From Rhodococcus wratislaviensis (GTDB lineage: Bacteria > Actinomycetota > Actinomycetes > Mycobacteriales > Mycobacteriaceae): a DNA stretch of 64,000 nt. The stretch spans positions 186,001 to 250,000 of the forward strand of contig NZ_UAUI01000027.1 of NCBI RefSeq assembly GCF_900455735.1. Direction: 5' to 3'. Every line of letters begins with the position of its first letter. Positions within the stretch are counted from its first letter, which is position 1. This document shows positions 21,601 to 36,600 of the stretch, in pieces. A program made the position numbers and the translations under genes. The notes below the pieces were generated by a model. That model did no database searches, was not told where the DNA came from, and worked only from the letters and a program-made list of their open reading frames with translations.

Positions 21601-24600
21601 CGTACGTGATCGAGAGCGCCTCCCCGGTCTGCGTGCTGACCTCGTCGGCCGATCGGGACGCCGAGACGGACGCGCCGCGGATCGAGGTGGACACCGTCGA
21701 CCTCTCCGGTCACCCCGACGGTCCGATCACCGATGACGAGCGCGGGGCACCGGTCCGTCCGGATTCGACCGCCTACGTGATCTACACGTCCGGATCGACC
21801 GGTAAGCCGAAGGGCGTCGCCGTCAGTCACCGGGCGATCGTCAACCGGTTGCTGTGGATGCAGGACACCTACCCGATGGATTCCACGGACGTCGTCCTGC
21901 AGAAGACTCCCGTCACGTTCGACGTGTCCGTGTGGGAACTGTTCTGGCCGCTCGAGGTCGGAGCCAAGCTCGTCGTCGCGATCCCGGACGGGCACCGCGA
22001 CCCGGCGTACCTCTCCGAGGTCATCGCCGAGCACAGCGTGACCACGATGCACTTCGTGCCGTCCATGCTGGCGGTGTTCACCGCAGGTGCGGACGCCCCG
22101 CTGTGCGGTTCGCTGCGTCAGGTGTTCTGCAGTGGCGAAGCCCTTCCGCCTGCCTCCGCGGCCGCGTTCCGGGACTTTTCTTCCGCAGCGCTGCACAACC
22201 TGTACGGCCCGACGGAGGCCGCGGTCGACGTCACCTACTGGGAGTGCACCGAAGCGGACCGCACGACGGTGCCGATCGGCGCACCCGTGTGGAACACCCA
22301 GCTGTACGTCCTCGACTCCCGGCTGCGTCCGGTGCCCGCGGGCGTGCACGGCGAGCTGTACCTGGCCGGCATCCAGCTGGCCCGCGGCTACGTCGGCCGC
22401 AGCGACCTGACGTCGGACCGGTTCGTGGCGAACCCGTTCGGCACGGCCGGGCAGCGGATGTACCGCACCGGCGACATCGTCCGCAAGCGCGCCGACGGCA
22501 TCGTGGAGTACATCGGGCGCCGCGACTTCCAGGTCAAGCTCCGCGGACAGCGGCTCGAGCTCGGCGAGGTCGAGTCCGCGCTTCTGGCGCACCCGTCGGT
22601 GGCGCAGGCCGTGGTCGTCGTGCACCGCAGCGAGACCACCGGCGAGAACCTGGTGGGCTACGTGATCCCGGTGGCCGATGTGGCGATCGATACCGCGTCG
22701 GTGCTGGACGCGGCAGCGGAGACGCTGCCCGCGTACATGGTGCCCGCCCGGATCCTCGTCTTGGACAGTTTCCCGCTCGGCGCCACCGGCAAATTGGACC
22801 GGGGTGCACTTCCCGAACCCGACTTCGTCAAGTCTGAGGCCGAATACGTCGCACCCCGCACCCCGGTCGAGGAGATCGTCGCCGGGGTGTTCGGCGAGGT
22901 GCTCGGCGTCGAACGCGTCGGTGCCGCCGACTCGTTCTTCGACCTCGGCGGAAACTCCATCAGCGCAACGAGGCTCACCGCCAGGCTCACCGCCGCGCTC
23001 GGCGGGAGGCTGTCGGTTCGGGAGTGCTTCGAGCACCCGACCGTCGCGGAACTCGCGGAGCTGCTCGAGGCGACCGCGAGTACCGGCGAACAGCGTCCCG
23101 CGCTCGTCGCCCGTCCGCGGCCCGACCGCATCCCGCTGTCGCTGGCGCAGCAGCGGATGTGGTTCGTCAACCAGTTCGATCCGTCCTCCCCGGCGTACAA
23201 CCTGCCGCTGGCGGTGCGGCTGACCGGCTCGATCGACCCGGCGGCGCTGAATGCGGCGTGGGCGGACGTCGTGGAGCGGCACGAGTCGCTGCGGACGGTA
23301 TTCCCGGTCGGCGACGAGGACGCGCACCAGGTCGTGCTGACCCCAGCCGACGTGGTGTCCGATCTGACCCCGACCCCGGTCTCGGACGAGCAGGACCTGT
23401 ACGCGCGGATGCGTGAACTCGGCGCCACCGGATTCGACGTCACCGAGACGGTGCCGGTGCGGGTCGCCTGCTTCGAGGTGAACCCCACCGACCACATCCT
23501 GATGATGGTCGTGCACCACATCTCGGCCGACGGTGCGTCGCTGGCGCCCCTGTTCACCGACATCATGACCGCCTACGCGGCGCGTGCCGCCGGCAGTGCT
23601 CCCGGCTGGGAACCGCTGCCCGTCCAGTACGCCGATTACGCGCTGTGGCAGCGTGTGTCGCTCGGTGACGAGTCCGACCCCGAATCGCTGGTCGCCCGCC
23701 AGCTCGGCTACTGGCAGCAGGCGCTCGGCGGGCTCCCCGAGGTGCTCGAGTTGCCGACCGACCGGCCCCGGCCGCCCGTGCAGTCGCTGCGCGGTGCGTC
23801 GGCACGGTTCACGATCGACGCGCAGACCCACCGCGGGCTGCTCGCGATCGCCCGAGAAACGAACTCGACCCTCTTCATGGTCGTGCACGCGGCGCTCGCC
23901 GTCCTGCTCGAGCGGTTGTCGTCGCAGACGGACGTCGCCATCGGCACGCCGGTCGCCGGCCGCGGCGAGCAGGAACTCGACAGGCTCGTCGGCATGTTCG
24001 TCAACACCCTCGTGCTCCGCGCGTCGGTGCGCCCCGACGACACCTTCGCCGACCTGCTGGCCCAGGTGCGCGCTACCGATCTGAATGCGTTCAGCCACAG
24101 CGACGTTCCGTTCGAGCGTCTCGTCGAGGTACTCGACGTCCCGCGGTCGACGGCGCACCAGCCGCTGTTCCAGGTGGCGTTGTCGTTCGACAACAACGAG
24201 TCGGTCCGGATGGAGTTCCCGGGTCTCGAGATCTCCGCACTCGACGCCCCGCTCGAGGTCGCCAAATTCGACCTCCAGCTCAGCGTCGGCGAGCGCTACG
24301 TCGACGGCGCCGCCGCAGGTATCGCCGCGACGTTCAACTACTCGACCGACATCTTCGACGAGCAGACCGTCCTGAGGTTCGCGGACCGGTTCGGCCGGAT
24401 CCTCCATGCCGTGTCGGCCGACCGCGACGTGGTCCTCGGCGACATCGAGATCCTCGACGCCGCGGAGAAGGCCGCGATCGCCCCGGTCCGCGGACCGCAG
24501 TCGATCGAGCCGCGCACACTGCCCGAGCTGCTGCGTTCGGGTGTCGAGATCTCGCCGGAATCGGTCGCGGTGTCCTTCGAGGGACGCGAGGTCACGTACC

Positions 24601-27600
24601 GGGAACTCGACGAGCGGTCGAATCAGCTGGCGCGCGTCCTGATCGATCGTGGCGTGGGACCGGAGAACTATGTCGCACTGGCGATCACGCGTTCCGTCGA
24701 ATCCATCCTCGGAATCTGGTCGATCGCCAAGGCCGGCGGCGCGTACCTGCCCGTCGACCCGAAGCTTCCATTCGAGCGGATCGGCGAGATGCTGTCCGAT
24801 TCGGCGGCGGTCCTCGGACTGACGGTCGCCCGCCATCACGACGACCTTCCCGGCACGGTGCCGTGGATCGTCCTCGACGATTCGGCGGCGGCCGAGGAGA
24901 TCGGTGCCCGCGCTGCGGGCGCGGTGGAAGACGCGGATCTGCGGCGCGCGCTGACGGTCGACCACCCGGCGTATCTCATCTACACCTCGGGTTCGACGGG
25001 TAAGCCGAAGGGCGTGGTGGTCACCCACCGCGGTCTGGCGAACCTCACCCGCGAGGTGCGCGAGCATTACGTCGTGTCGCCGAACTCCCGATTCCTGCAC
25101 GTCGCGTCGCCGAGCTTCGACACGTCGGTCGGGGAGATGCTCGCCGCGTTCAGCGCGGGCGCCACCCTGGTGATCTCGCCCGCGGACGTCTACGGCGGCG
25201 ACGAACTCGCCGAGCTGATCCGCCGCGAACGGGTCAACAACGTGGTCATGACGCCGACCGCGCTGATGACCGTCGACCCGGACGGGCTCGACTCCGTCAC
25301 GTCCGTCGTGGTCGGTGGCGACACCTGCACACCGGAACTCGTGGCACGGTGGGCTCCCGGCCGCGAGATGCGCAACGCGTACGGTCCCACCGAGACCACG
25401 GTCATCGTCACCATCACCGAACCGATGGTGGCGGGTGAGCGTGTGACGATCGGTTCGCCGCTGCGTGGCGTCGAATCCCTCATCCTCGATTCGCGGTTGC
25501 GTCCGGTGCCGGAGGGAGTTCCCGGGGAGCTCTACATCTGCGGTCCGTCGGTGACCCGTGGCTACCACAACCGTCCGTCGGTCACGGCGGAGCGGTTCGT
25601 GGCCAACCCGTTCGGCGAACCCGGCGCGCGCATGTACCGCACCGGCGACGTCGTGCGCTGGGCGGACGGGCATCGGGTGGAGTACGTCGGCCGGTCCGAC
25701 TTCCAGGTGAAGGTCCGCGGGTTCCGCGTCGAACTCGGTGAGATCGACGCCGCCCTGGCCGCACAGCCGGAAGTCGAGTTCGCCGTCACCGTGGGTCGCG
25801 AGAATCCGGCCGGGCTGACGACCCTCGTGTCGTACGTCCTGCCCGCCGACGGTGCGACCGTCGATGCGGAATCGCTGAAGTCGGTTGTCGGCGAGACGCT
25901 TCCGCCGTACATGGTGCCGTCCGTCGTGATCCTCCTCGACGAGATCCCGCTGACCGGCATCGGCAAGCTGGATCGCGCGCGGCTGCCCGAGCCCGAATTC
26001 GTCACCGCGGGTGCGGAATTCCGTGCCCCGACGACACCCGGGGAAGAGACGATCGCAGGCATCTTCGCCGACGTGCTCGGGCTCGAGCAGGTCAGCGTCG
26101 ACGACAGCTTCTTCGACCTCGGCGGAAACTCGCTGAGCGCCACCCGTGTCGTGTCGCGGGCCGGACAGGTCTTCGGTCGCCGCATCGGAGTGCGGGAACT
26201 GTTCGAGGCGCCGACGGTCGCGGGCCTGGCCGCCCGCATCGGCACCCCGGACGAGAACGTCCGACCGCGGCCCGTCCTCGCGCCGCGGGAGAGGTCTGCC
26301 TTCGTCCCGTTGTCGCTGGCGCAGTCCCGGATGTGGTTCATCAACCGCTTCGACCCGGACTCGCCCGCCTACAACATTCCGCTCGCGGTCCGGTTGACCG
26401 GTGCGCTGGACGTGGACGCGCTGCAGGCCGCCGTGTTCGACGTGCTGGAGCGTCACGAGTCGCTGCGCACGATCTACCCGGACTCGCCGGACGGCCCGCA
26501 TCAGGTGATCCTTCCCGCCGACCAGGTCCGGCTGGACCTGACGCCCGCCGCGGTGTCGGACGACGAGCTGCGCGAGCAGTTGGTGGAGATGGTCACCGCC
26601 GGATTCGACGTCACCGCCGACCTCCCGCCGATCCGGACGCGACTGTTCGAGGTCGGCCCGCAGGACTACGTGCTGGCACTCGTCGTGCACCACGTGTCCA
26701 CCGACGGCGAATCCACGGCGCCGTTCGTGCGCGACGTCATGGTGGCGTACGCGTCGCGGGCGGCAGGCCGGGAACCCGGCTTCGCTCCGCTCCCGGTGCA
26801 GTACGCGGACTACGCGATCTGGCAGCGTGAACTCCTCGGCAGCGAGGACGACCCGGACAGCCTGATCGCCGCCCAGCTGGCCTTCTGGAAGAAGACGCTG
26901 GCCGGCGTGCCCGACCTGCTCGAGCTGCCGGTGGACCGGCCGCGACCGCCCGTGCAGTCCCTGCGCGGGTCGCGGATCGACTTCACCATCGACGCCGAGG
27001 TGCACCGCGGTCTGGCAGCACTGGCCCGCAGGCACAACGCCAGCGTGTTCATGGCCGTGCACGCCGCGTTCGCGGTGCTGCTCAGCCGCCTGTCCGGCAC
27101 CGAGGACATCTCGGTGGGCACCCCGATCGCAGGCCGCGGTGAGCGCGAACTCGACGACGTCGTCGGCATGTTCGTCAACACCCTCGCGCTGCGGGTGCAG
27201 GTCGACGGGCAGCAGACGTTCGACGAGATCCTCGATCGTGCCCGGGAGGCCGACCTCGAGGCGTTCTCGCACGCCGACGTCCCGTTCGAGCGCCTGGTCG
27301 AGGTCCTGAACCCGGCACGCTCGATGGCCCACCATCCGATCTTCCAGGTGGGCTACTCGTTCCAGAACACCACGAAGGCCGAGCTGGAACTGCCCGACCT
27401 CACCGTCACACCGCTCGAGGTCGAGGGCGACACCGCGCAGTTCGACCTGCATCTGATCCTGGGCGACAGCCCCGAGGGGGAGCAGATGTCGGGCGTGTTC
27501 ACGTTCGCCACCGACCTGTTCGACGCCGTCACCGTGAAGCGTTTCGCGGACATGTTCCGCCGCGTCCTGGCTGCTGCGGTGGATTCGCCCGGGACCGCGG

Positions 27601-30600
27601 TCGGTGACCTGCCGCTCGCAGGCAGCGACGAGCGCGCGCTCGTGGTGTCCGGATGGAACGACACCGAGCGGGTGTTGCCGGAGACGACGCTCGCGGACAT
27701 GTTCGCGTCCGCCGCCGCGGAGAACCCGGACGTCACCGCTCTCGTGTTCGAGGGCGAGTCGTTGACGTACGCCGATTTCTCGACGAGGGTCAACCGGTTG
27801 GCCCGGCACCTCGTCGGCCGCGGGGTCGGCCCGGAAACCGTGGTCGGCCTGGCGATTCCGCGTTCGGTGGAACTGCTGGTCGGAATGTACGCGGTCGCCG
27901 CGGCCGGCGGCGCGTACCTGCCGATCGACCCGGACCATCCGGCCGACCGCACCGCGTACGTCCTGGAGAGTGCGCAACCCGTCTGCGTCCTGACGACCCG
28001 CGCCGTCGCCGGGGGACTGCCGGGCGGAGTCGACCACCTCCTCCTCGACGAACTGGATCTGGGCGGAATCGACGCGTCTCCGCTGACCGACTCGGAGCGG
28101 ATCGCACCGCTGCGGCCGGAGAACGCCGCGTACGTGATCTACACGTCCGGCTCGACCGGTCGCCCGAAGGGTGTGGCGATCGCGCACCGTGCGATCGCGA
28201 ACCAGTTGCGCTGGAAGCAGTCGGAATACCCGCTCACCGCGGAGGACTCGGTGCTGCTCAAGACGGCGGCGACGTTCGACCTGTCGGTGTGGGAGTTCTG
28301 GTGGGCGCTGACCGCGGGCGCACGTCTGGTCGTCGCCACACCGGACGGACACCGCGACCCGTCGTACCTGGCCGCACTCGTTGCGGAGCAGCAGGTTTCG
28401 ACGGTGCACTTCGTGCCTTCGCTGCTGTCGGCGTTCGTCGCGGTGGCGGAGCCGGCACAGTTGGTGTCGTTGACACGTGTGCTCTGCATCGGTGAGGCAC
28501 TGCCCGCCGACACGATGCTCCGGTTCCGCGACGTCTCCGACGCGGAGATCTTCAACCTGTACGGCCCCACCGAGGCCGCTGTCAGCGTCACCCACTACCG
28601 GTGCGGCGACGAGCGCGACGGTGCGGTCCCGATCGGCAGGCCCGAATGGAATACGCAGACCTACGTTCTCGATTCGCGTCTGCACCCTGTTCCCGCCGGC
28701 GTCACAGGTGAGCTCTATCTCGCGGGCGAGCAGTTGGCGCGCGGGTACTTCGGCCGCCACGACCTCACCGCGGAACGGTTCGTCGCCAACCCGTTCGGCG
28801 CGGCCGGGCAGCGGATGTACCGCACCGGTGACCTGGTGCGATGGAACCGGGACGGCAACCTCGACTACGTCGGCCGGAGCGACTTCCAGGTCAAGGTCCG
28901 CGGTTTCCGGATCGAGCTCGGCGAGATCGAGCGGGCGCTCGTGGCGCATCCGTCGGTGGCGCAGGGAGTCGTCGTGGTCCACCACGACCGTCACACCGGG
29001 GACCGGCTCGTCGGCTACGTGGTGCCGGAGCAGGGCGACTCCGTCGACGACGCCGACGTGCTCGCGTTCGCCGGCCGGTCGGTGCCGGGCTACATGGTGC
29101 CGTCCGCGCTGATCACCCTCGACGCATTGCCGCTGAACATCAACGGCAAGCTCGACCGCAAGGCGCTCCCCGAACCCGAGTTCGGCGGCGCCGCGGACCA
29201 TTACCGGGCCCCGCGTACCCCCGTCGAGGAGATCGTCGCGGGTGTCTTCGCGGACGTGCTCGGTCACGAGCGGGTCAGCGCGGACACGAGCTTCTTCGAC
29301 CTCGGCGGCAACTCGCTCGTCGCGACGCGGGTGGTCGCCCGCATCAACGCCGCGCTCGACACGTCGATCGGTGTGCGTGAACTGTTCGAGGCTCCGACGG
29401 TGATCGCGCTGTCGGCTCGCGCCGAGCAGTCCGATTCGGCGGGCGCGAGCCGCCCGGCGCTGGTGCCGCAACCGCGTCCCGCCCGGATTCCGCTGTCCCC
29501 GGCACAGTCCCGCATGTGGTTCATCAACCAGTTCGACACGGCGTCGGCGGCGTACAACATTCCGCTGGCGATCAAGTTGACGGGCCACCTCGACGTCTCG
29601 GCGCTCGAACAGGCACTCGGCGACGTCGTCGAACGCCACGAGACGCTGCGCACGACGTACCCCGACACCGGCGACGGTCCGGGCCAGGTCGTGTTGTCGC
29701 GGGCCCGGAGTTTCACGTCTCTGGACGTGGAGAACGTCGCCGACGAGAACGCGCTGCGTGAGCGTGTGGTCTCTCTCGTCACCGCCGGTTTCGACGTCGC
29801 GCAGGCCGTCCCGGTCCGCGCGCGTCTCCTGCGGATCGATGCCGAGCAGCACGTGCTGGTCATCGTCGTGCACCACATCTCGTCCGACGGCGCCTCGACG
29901 GCACCGCTGGCGCGCGACGTGGTGATCGCCTACAGCGCCCGCGCCGCCGGTTCCGAACCTGCGTGGGCACCGCTCGACGTCCAGTACGCGGACTTCTCGC
30001 TCTGGCAGCACGAGTTGCTCGGCGACGAGAACGCGTCGGATTCGCTGGCGGCCAAGCAGATCGACTACTGGCGGACCACGCTCAGCGGTCTGCCGGACGT
30101 GCTGCCGTTGCCGACGGACCGGCCGCGTCCGCCCGCGCAGTCGATGCGCGGCGCGAACTTCGACTTCGAGATCGACGCGGAACTGCGCGACCGGCTCGGG
30201 GCGCTGGCGCGCGAGCACAATGCGTCGCTGTTCATGGTCGCGCACGCGGCACTGTCGGTGCTGCTCGCTCGGCTGAGCGCCACGGACGACATCGCGGTGG
30301 GTACCGCGATCGAGGGTCGTGGCGAGGCCGCGCTCGACGACCTCGTGGGCATGTTCGTCAACACGCTGGTGCTGCGCGCCCAGGTCGACGTCGACGCGAC
30401 GTTCTCCGACCTCCTCGCGCAGGTCCGTCAGCACGACCTCGGTGCGTTCACGCACACCGACGTGCCGTTCGAGCGGCTGGTCGAGATCCTCCAGCCGGAA
30501 CGCTCGACGGCATTCTCGCCGCTCTTCCAGGTGGCTCTCGCGTTCCAGAACATCGAGCAGGCGCACCTGGAACTGCCCGGCCTGACGGTCGAGGGGCTCG

Positions 30601-33600
30601 ACGGTGGGATCAGTGCCGCGAAGTTCGATCTGCAGCTCACGCTCGCCGACGCAGCCGATGCGGACGGGGACGCGCCGATGCGGGGCGTCTTCACCTACGC
30701 GACGGATCTGTTCGACGAACGCACGATCGCGGCGTTCGCGTTCCGATTCCAGCGCATCCTCGAGGCGGTCACCGCCGACGCCTCGGTGCTGATCGGGGAC
30801 ATCGACGTCCTGAGCGAGAACGAGCACGAGGTGCTGGCACCCGTGCGCGGCGCCGACAGCGCCGCACCCGAGCTCCTGTCGAGCATCCTCGCCACCGCCG
30901 CCGCGGTGGATCCCGACGCCGTCGCCGTCGTGTGCGGCGACGAGCAGGTCACCTACCGTGAGCTCGACGAGCGCTCGAACCGTCTCGCCCGCGTCCTGAT
31001 CGGCAGGGGCATCGGGGCCGACGACTTCGTCGCGCTGGCGCTGACGCGTTCCGTCGAATCCATCCTCTCGATCTGGGCGGTCGCGAAGACCGGCGCGGCC
31101 TTCGTCCCCGTCGACCCGAGCTACCCGTTCGACCGGATCCTGCACATGGTCACGGACTCCCGTGTGGAGGTCGGTCTCACCACCGGCGCCCACGTCGGCG
31201 AGCTGCCCGACACCGTGCGGTGGCTGGTGCTCGGTGAGGACGAGATGGACGGCGACTGCGCGTCCGTGTCGTCCGAGGCCGTCACGGACGCCGATCGCAT
31301 CCGCCCGACCCGGGTCGACGACGCGGCCTATGTCATCTACACGTCGGGCTCGACGGGTCTGCCCAAGGGCGTCGTCGTCACCCACACCGGGCTGGCGAAC
31401 GTCACGACCGAGCAGGTCGAGCGGCTCCGGCTCACCCCGCAGTCGCGGGTGCTGCACTTCGCCTCGCCGAGCTTCGACGCATCCGTCTTCGAGTTGCTGC
31501 ACGCCGTGGCCGCCGCGTCGACGATGGTCATCGCGTCCGGCGTCGTGTACGGCGGCGACGAACTCGCCCGGTTGCTGAAGAAGCAGAAGGTCACACACGC
31601 GTTCATCACGCCCGCGGCTCTCACCACGGTCGACCCGGCCGGGTTGAACGGCATCGAGGTGCTGTCGGTGGCCGGCGAGGCGTGCCCGCCGGAACTCATG
31701 CAGAAGTGGGCACCGGGCCGGCGCATGTTCAACCTGTACGGCCCGTCCGAGGCGACGATCTGGAGCACGTCGAGCAACCCGATGAAGGCGGATCAGCCCG
31801 TCACCATCGGTGGTCCCACCCGGGGCGTCGACGTGGTCGTGCTCGACTCCCGGCTCACGCCCGTCCCGGTGGGGGTCGCGGGTGAGCTGTACGTGGCGGG
31901 CCCGAGCGTGGCACGCGGCTATCACAACCGGTTCGCCCTGACGGCGGAGCGATTCGTCGCCAACCCGTTCGGCGGTCCCGGTGAGCGGCTCTACCGCACC
32001 GGCGACGTCGTCCGCTGGGTGCCCGACGGGGAGACCGGCGACCTCGTCCTCGACTACGTCGGCCGGTCCGACTTCCAGGTGAAGGTCCGCGGGTTCCGCA
32101 TCGAACTCGGCGAGATCGACGCCGAACTCGGCAGCCACCCGAGCGTGGACTTCGCGGTCACACTGGGCCACCACCGCGAGCAGACCGGTCAGACCGTGCT
32201 GGTGTCGTATGTGATGCCGGCTCCGAGCGCGTCGATCGACGTCGCGGAACTGTCGGCGTTCGTGTCCGAGACCCTGCCCGGGTACATGGTGCCGTCGTCG
32301 ATCATGGCGATCGACTCGGTGCCGCTGACGCCCGCCGGGAAGCTCGATCGCAAGGCGCTTCCCGAGCCGCAGTTCGTGTCGGCGGCCGGCGAGTACTGCG
32401 CGCCGTCGACGCCGATGGAGAAGGCCATCGCCGACGTCTTCGCGCAGGTACTCGGTGTGGACCGCGTCAGCGTCGACGACTCGTTCTTCGCCCTCGGCGG
32501 CGACAGCATCGTGTCCATCCAGCTGACGACCCGCGCGAAGAACGCCGGGGTGCTGTTCACGGCGCGGGACGTCTTCGAGCGCAAGACCGTCTCGGCGCTG
32601 GCCGACGTGGCCGCCTGGGCCACCGACGTCGAGTCGGTCAAACTCGAGGAGCTGCCGGGCGGCGGCGTCGGATCGATTCCGCTGACACCCATCGCGCACT
32701 GGCTGGTGGAGACGGCGGGGACCTTCGAGAAGTTCTCCCAGGCGGTTCTGCTGACCACCCCGCCCGCGGTCACGCGGGATCAGCTCGTGGCCACGGTGGA
32801 TGCGATCCTGGACCGCCACGACATCCTGCGGTCCCGGCTCACCCGGACCGGGGACGACTGGGCGTTCGAGGTTCTCTCCACCGAAGAGGCATTCGGTGCG
32901 GCGGATCTGATCGAGCAGATCGAGTTCACCGACAAGCCGGGAACGGACGGATTCGAGCGGCTGGCACGCGCGGCTCTCGACCGTGCGGCGGAACGGCTGG
33001 ATCCGGCGTCGGGCCGGATGACGCAGTTCGTGTGGTTCGCTCCCGCGGCGTCGTTGCCGGGGCAGAGCGGCCGCCTGCTGGTGCTCGCGCACCACCTCGT
33101 CGTCGACGGGGTGTCTTGGCGAGTGCTGTTGCCGGACTTCGCGACCGCGGGTTCACAGATCACGGCGGGACAGCCGGCGCAGCTCGAAGCGGTCGGCTCC
33201 TCGGTCCGGGCCTGGGCACACGGACTGGTCGCGGAGGCGAAGTCGCCGCACCGCGTGGCGGAACTCGACTTCTGGCGCGGGATGCTCGCGGGCACCGATC
33301 CGCTGATCGGACAGCGTGCGTTCGATCCCGCACGCGACGTGATCGCCCGGACCGACCGCCTGAGCATGACGTTCTCGACGCAGGTGACGCAGGCGCTGCT
33401 CACCACGATCCCGCAGTCCGTGAACGGCGGTGTCAACGACGGCCTGCTCGCGGCTCTCGCACTCGCGGTCGCGCGCTGGCGTGGACTCCGCAACGGGACC
33501 GAGGATCGCTCGGTGCTGATCAACCTCGAGGGACACGGCAGGGAAGAGGCGACCGTGCCCGGTGCCGACCTGTCCCGGACGGTGGGCTGGTTCACCAGCC

Positions 33601-36600
33601 TGTACCCGGTGCGCTTGGACGTCTCCCGCGCCGATCTCGCCGACGCGTTCGACGGCGGGGCGTCGACGGGCGCGGCACTGAAGGCTGTCAAGGAACAGTT
33701 GCTTGCCGTGCCCGACAAGGGCATCGGCTACGGGTTGCTTCGCTACCTGAACGAGGAGACCGCTCCGACTCTGGCCTCGCTGCCGACTCCGCAGATCGGG
33801 TTCAACTACCTCGGTCGCGCGGGCTCGGTGGAACTGCCCGCCGAGATCCGGGATCTCGGCTGGATCCCCGACAGCGATTCGGGTGAGTTCGGTGGTGCCA
33901 TGGACGACGAGATGGTGGCACCGGCGGTGCTCAGCATCAACGCGGTGACGTCGGAGACGGCGTCCGGTCCCCAGATCGAAGCCAAGATCGCGTTCGCCAC
34001 CGAGATTCTCGACGAGGCGGACGTGTGGGAGCTCGCCGAACTGTGGCACGCCGCGGCGACCGCGCTGGCCGAGCACGCCTCCGGGCCGAACGGCGGCGGT
34101 CTCACGCCGTCCGACGTTCCGCTGGTGTCCGTGACGCAGGACGACCTCGAGGCGCTCGAGCGGCGCTACCCCGACGCCACCGACGTGTGGCCGCTCGCCC
34201 CGCTGCAGTCCGGAATGTTCTTCCATTCCGTTCTCGCCGAGGACGCGGTGGACGTCTACACCGCTCAGGTGGTCCTGGACTTCCAGGGCACGGTCGACGT
34301 CCGTCGGCTCCGCGGTGCGGCGGAGGCGTTGATCGCACGTCACGCGAACCTGCGCACGGCCTTCGTCCCCGACGATTCGGGGACCGCGGTCCAGGTGGTC
34401 GTCGACCGCGTCGCACTGCCGTGGGAAGAGCTCGACCTCTCCGGGCTGTCCGGGGCCGAACGTGAGGAGCGGATGAGTTCCGTTCTGAGCGGACATCGTT
34501 CGGCGCGGTTCGACATGAGCCGTCCGCCCCTGATGCGGTTCCTGCTGATCCGCACGGGCGAGAACAGCTACCGGTTCTCCATCAGCAACCACCACATCCT
34601 GCTCGACGGATGGTCGATGCCGTTGCTGATGAAGGATCTGCTGGTGCTGTACGCGACCCGCGGAGACGGTTCGGTGCTGCCGCGTGTGCGTGGCTACCGC
34701 GACTTCCTCGGCTGGCTGTCCGAACGCGACACCGACGCATCACGGAGCGCCTGGGCGCACGCACTGGCGGGACTGGACGGTCCGACCGTCCTGGCCCCGG
34801 CACCGACCAGCGAGGACCGCCCCGAGCCGGCCGAGTTCGCGCTGCACCTCGGTGAGGTGGTGAGCGAGAACCTGGCGCGCATCGCCCGGGACCGTGGCCT
34901 GACGATGAACACGATCGTCCAGGCTGCGTGGGGTCTGCTGCTGGCCCGGATGACGGCCTCGGACGACGTCGTCTTCGGCGCCACCGTGTCGGGTCGCCCG
35001 CCGGAGGTCGCGGGCATCGAGTCGATGGTGGGCCTGTTCATCAACACCATCCCGATTCGGGTGCGTATCGATCCCCGTGAGTCGCTCCTCGGACTGCTCG
35101 AGCGGCTGCAGGCGGAACAGTCGACGTTGTTCGACCACCACCACATCGGTCTTCCGGAGATCCAGCAGATCGCCGGAATCGGTGGGCTGTTCGACACGTT
35201 GACGGTGTTCGAGTCGTACCCGGTGGACCGCGCAGGTCTCACCGAGGACAGCGACATCGACGGGCTCCGGGTCGCCGGGGTACAGATCAGCGATGCCTCG
35301 CACTACCCGCTGAGCCTGCTGGCCCAGTCGGACAGCGAGCTGCAGCTGGTCCTGAAGTACCTCCCGGACGTATTCGGCGCCGACACCGTCGAGCGGCTCG
35401 GATCCCGACTGAACCGGATTCTGCAGACCATCGCGGCCGGCAGTTCCACGCTGGTGGGCGACCTCGATCTGCTGACCGGCGACGAACGCGAACTCGTCCT
35501 GTCCGGGTGGAACGACTCGGCGCACGACGTCGCCGACGAATCCGTGGTGTCGATGTTCGGCGCCCAGGTCGCACGCACGCCGGATCGAACGGCTGTGGTG
35601 GCGGACCATGTGCGCCTCACCTACGCCGAGTTCGATGCGCGGGTGAATCGTTTGGCGCGGCACCTGATGTCGATGGGTGTGGGGCCGGACTCGGTGGTGG
35701 GCATCGCGATGCGACGCTCGCTCGACATGGTGATCAGCCTCTACGCCGTCCACGCGGCGGGCGGGGCGTACGTGCCGATCGACCCGGAGCATCCTGCGGA
35801 CCGCACCTCGTACGTGGTGGACAGTGCCATGCCGACGTGTGTGCTGAGCCTGGCCGACGACATCGCGAATCTCGACGTGGACGTGCCGGTGTATCTGGTC
35901 GAGGACTTCGACGTGTCCGAGTACGCGGACGGCCCGGTCGAGGATTCCGAGCGGCTCGCCGGGTTGCGCCCGGACAACCTGGCCTACGCGCTGTACACGT
36001 CGGGTTCGACGGGACGTCCGAAGGGCGTGGCGATCCCGCACTCGGCGCTCGCCAACCAGCTGGCGTGGATGCGGGACGTCTACGGCATCGGCGCGCAGGA
36101 CGTGGTGCTGCAGAAGACACCGTTCACGTTCGACGCCTCGGTGTGGGAGCTGTTCCTGCCGTTGGTGGTCGGTGGCACCCTCGTGATCGCGTCGCCGGAC
36201 GGTCACCGCGACCCCGAGTACATGGCAGCGACCGTGGGCACGGAAGCGGTGACGGTGATCCAGTTCGTCCCGTCCGTGCTGACCATGTTCCTCGACGCCG
36301 CGACGGCCGACCGGTGCGGTTCGCTGCGCCTGGTCTTCGCGGGCGGTGAGCCGCTGCCGCAGTCGGCAGCGGAGCGGGTCGCCGGTCTCGGTTCCGCGGA
36401 ATTGGTGAACCTGTATGGCCCGACCGAGGTGACCATCAACTCGACAGCCCACGTGGTGGAGCCGTCGGGCACGGCGCCGATCGCGCCGATCGGTTCGCCG
36501 GCCTGGAACACGCGGGCCTACGTGCTCGACGCTCATCTGAACCCGGCGCCGGTCGGTGTTCCCGGTGAGCTGTACCTCGACGGTGCGCAACTCGCTCGCG

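Noticed and set aside
18660-33095. A 4,811-residue open frame on the - strand inside the NRPS gene
   Set aside because: It is the same antisense artefact of high third-position GC. No recognisable fold or start signal.
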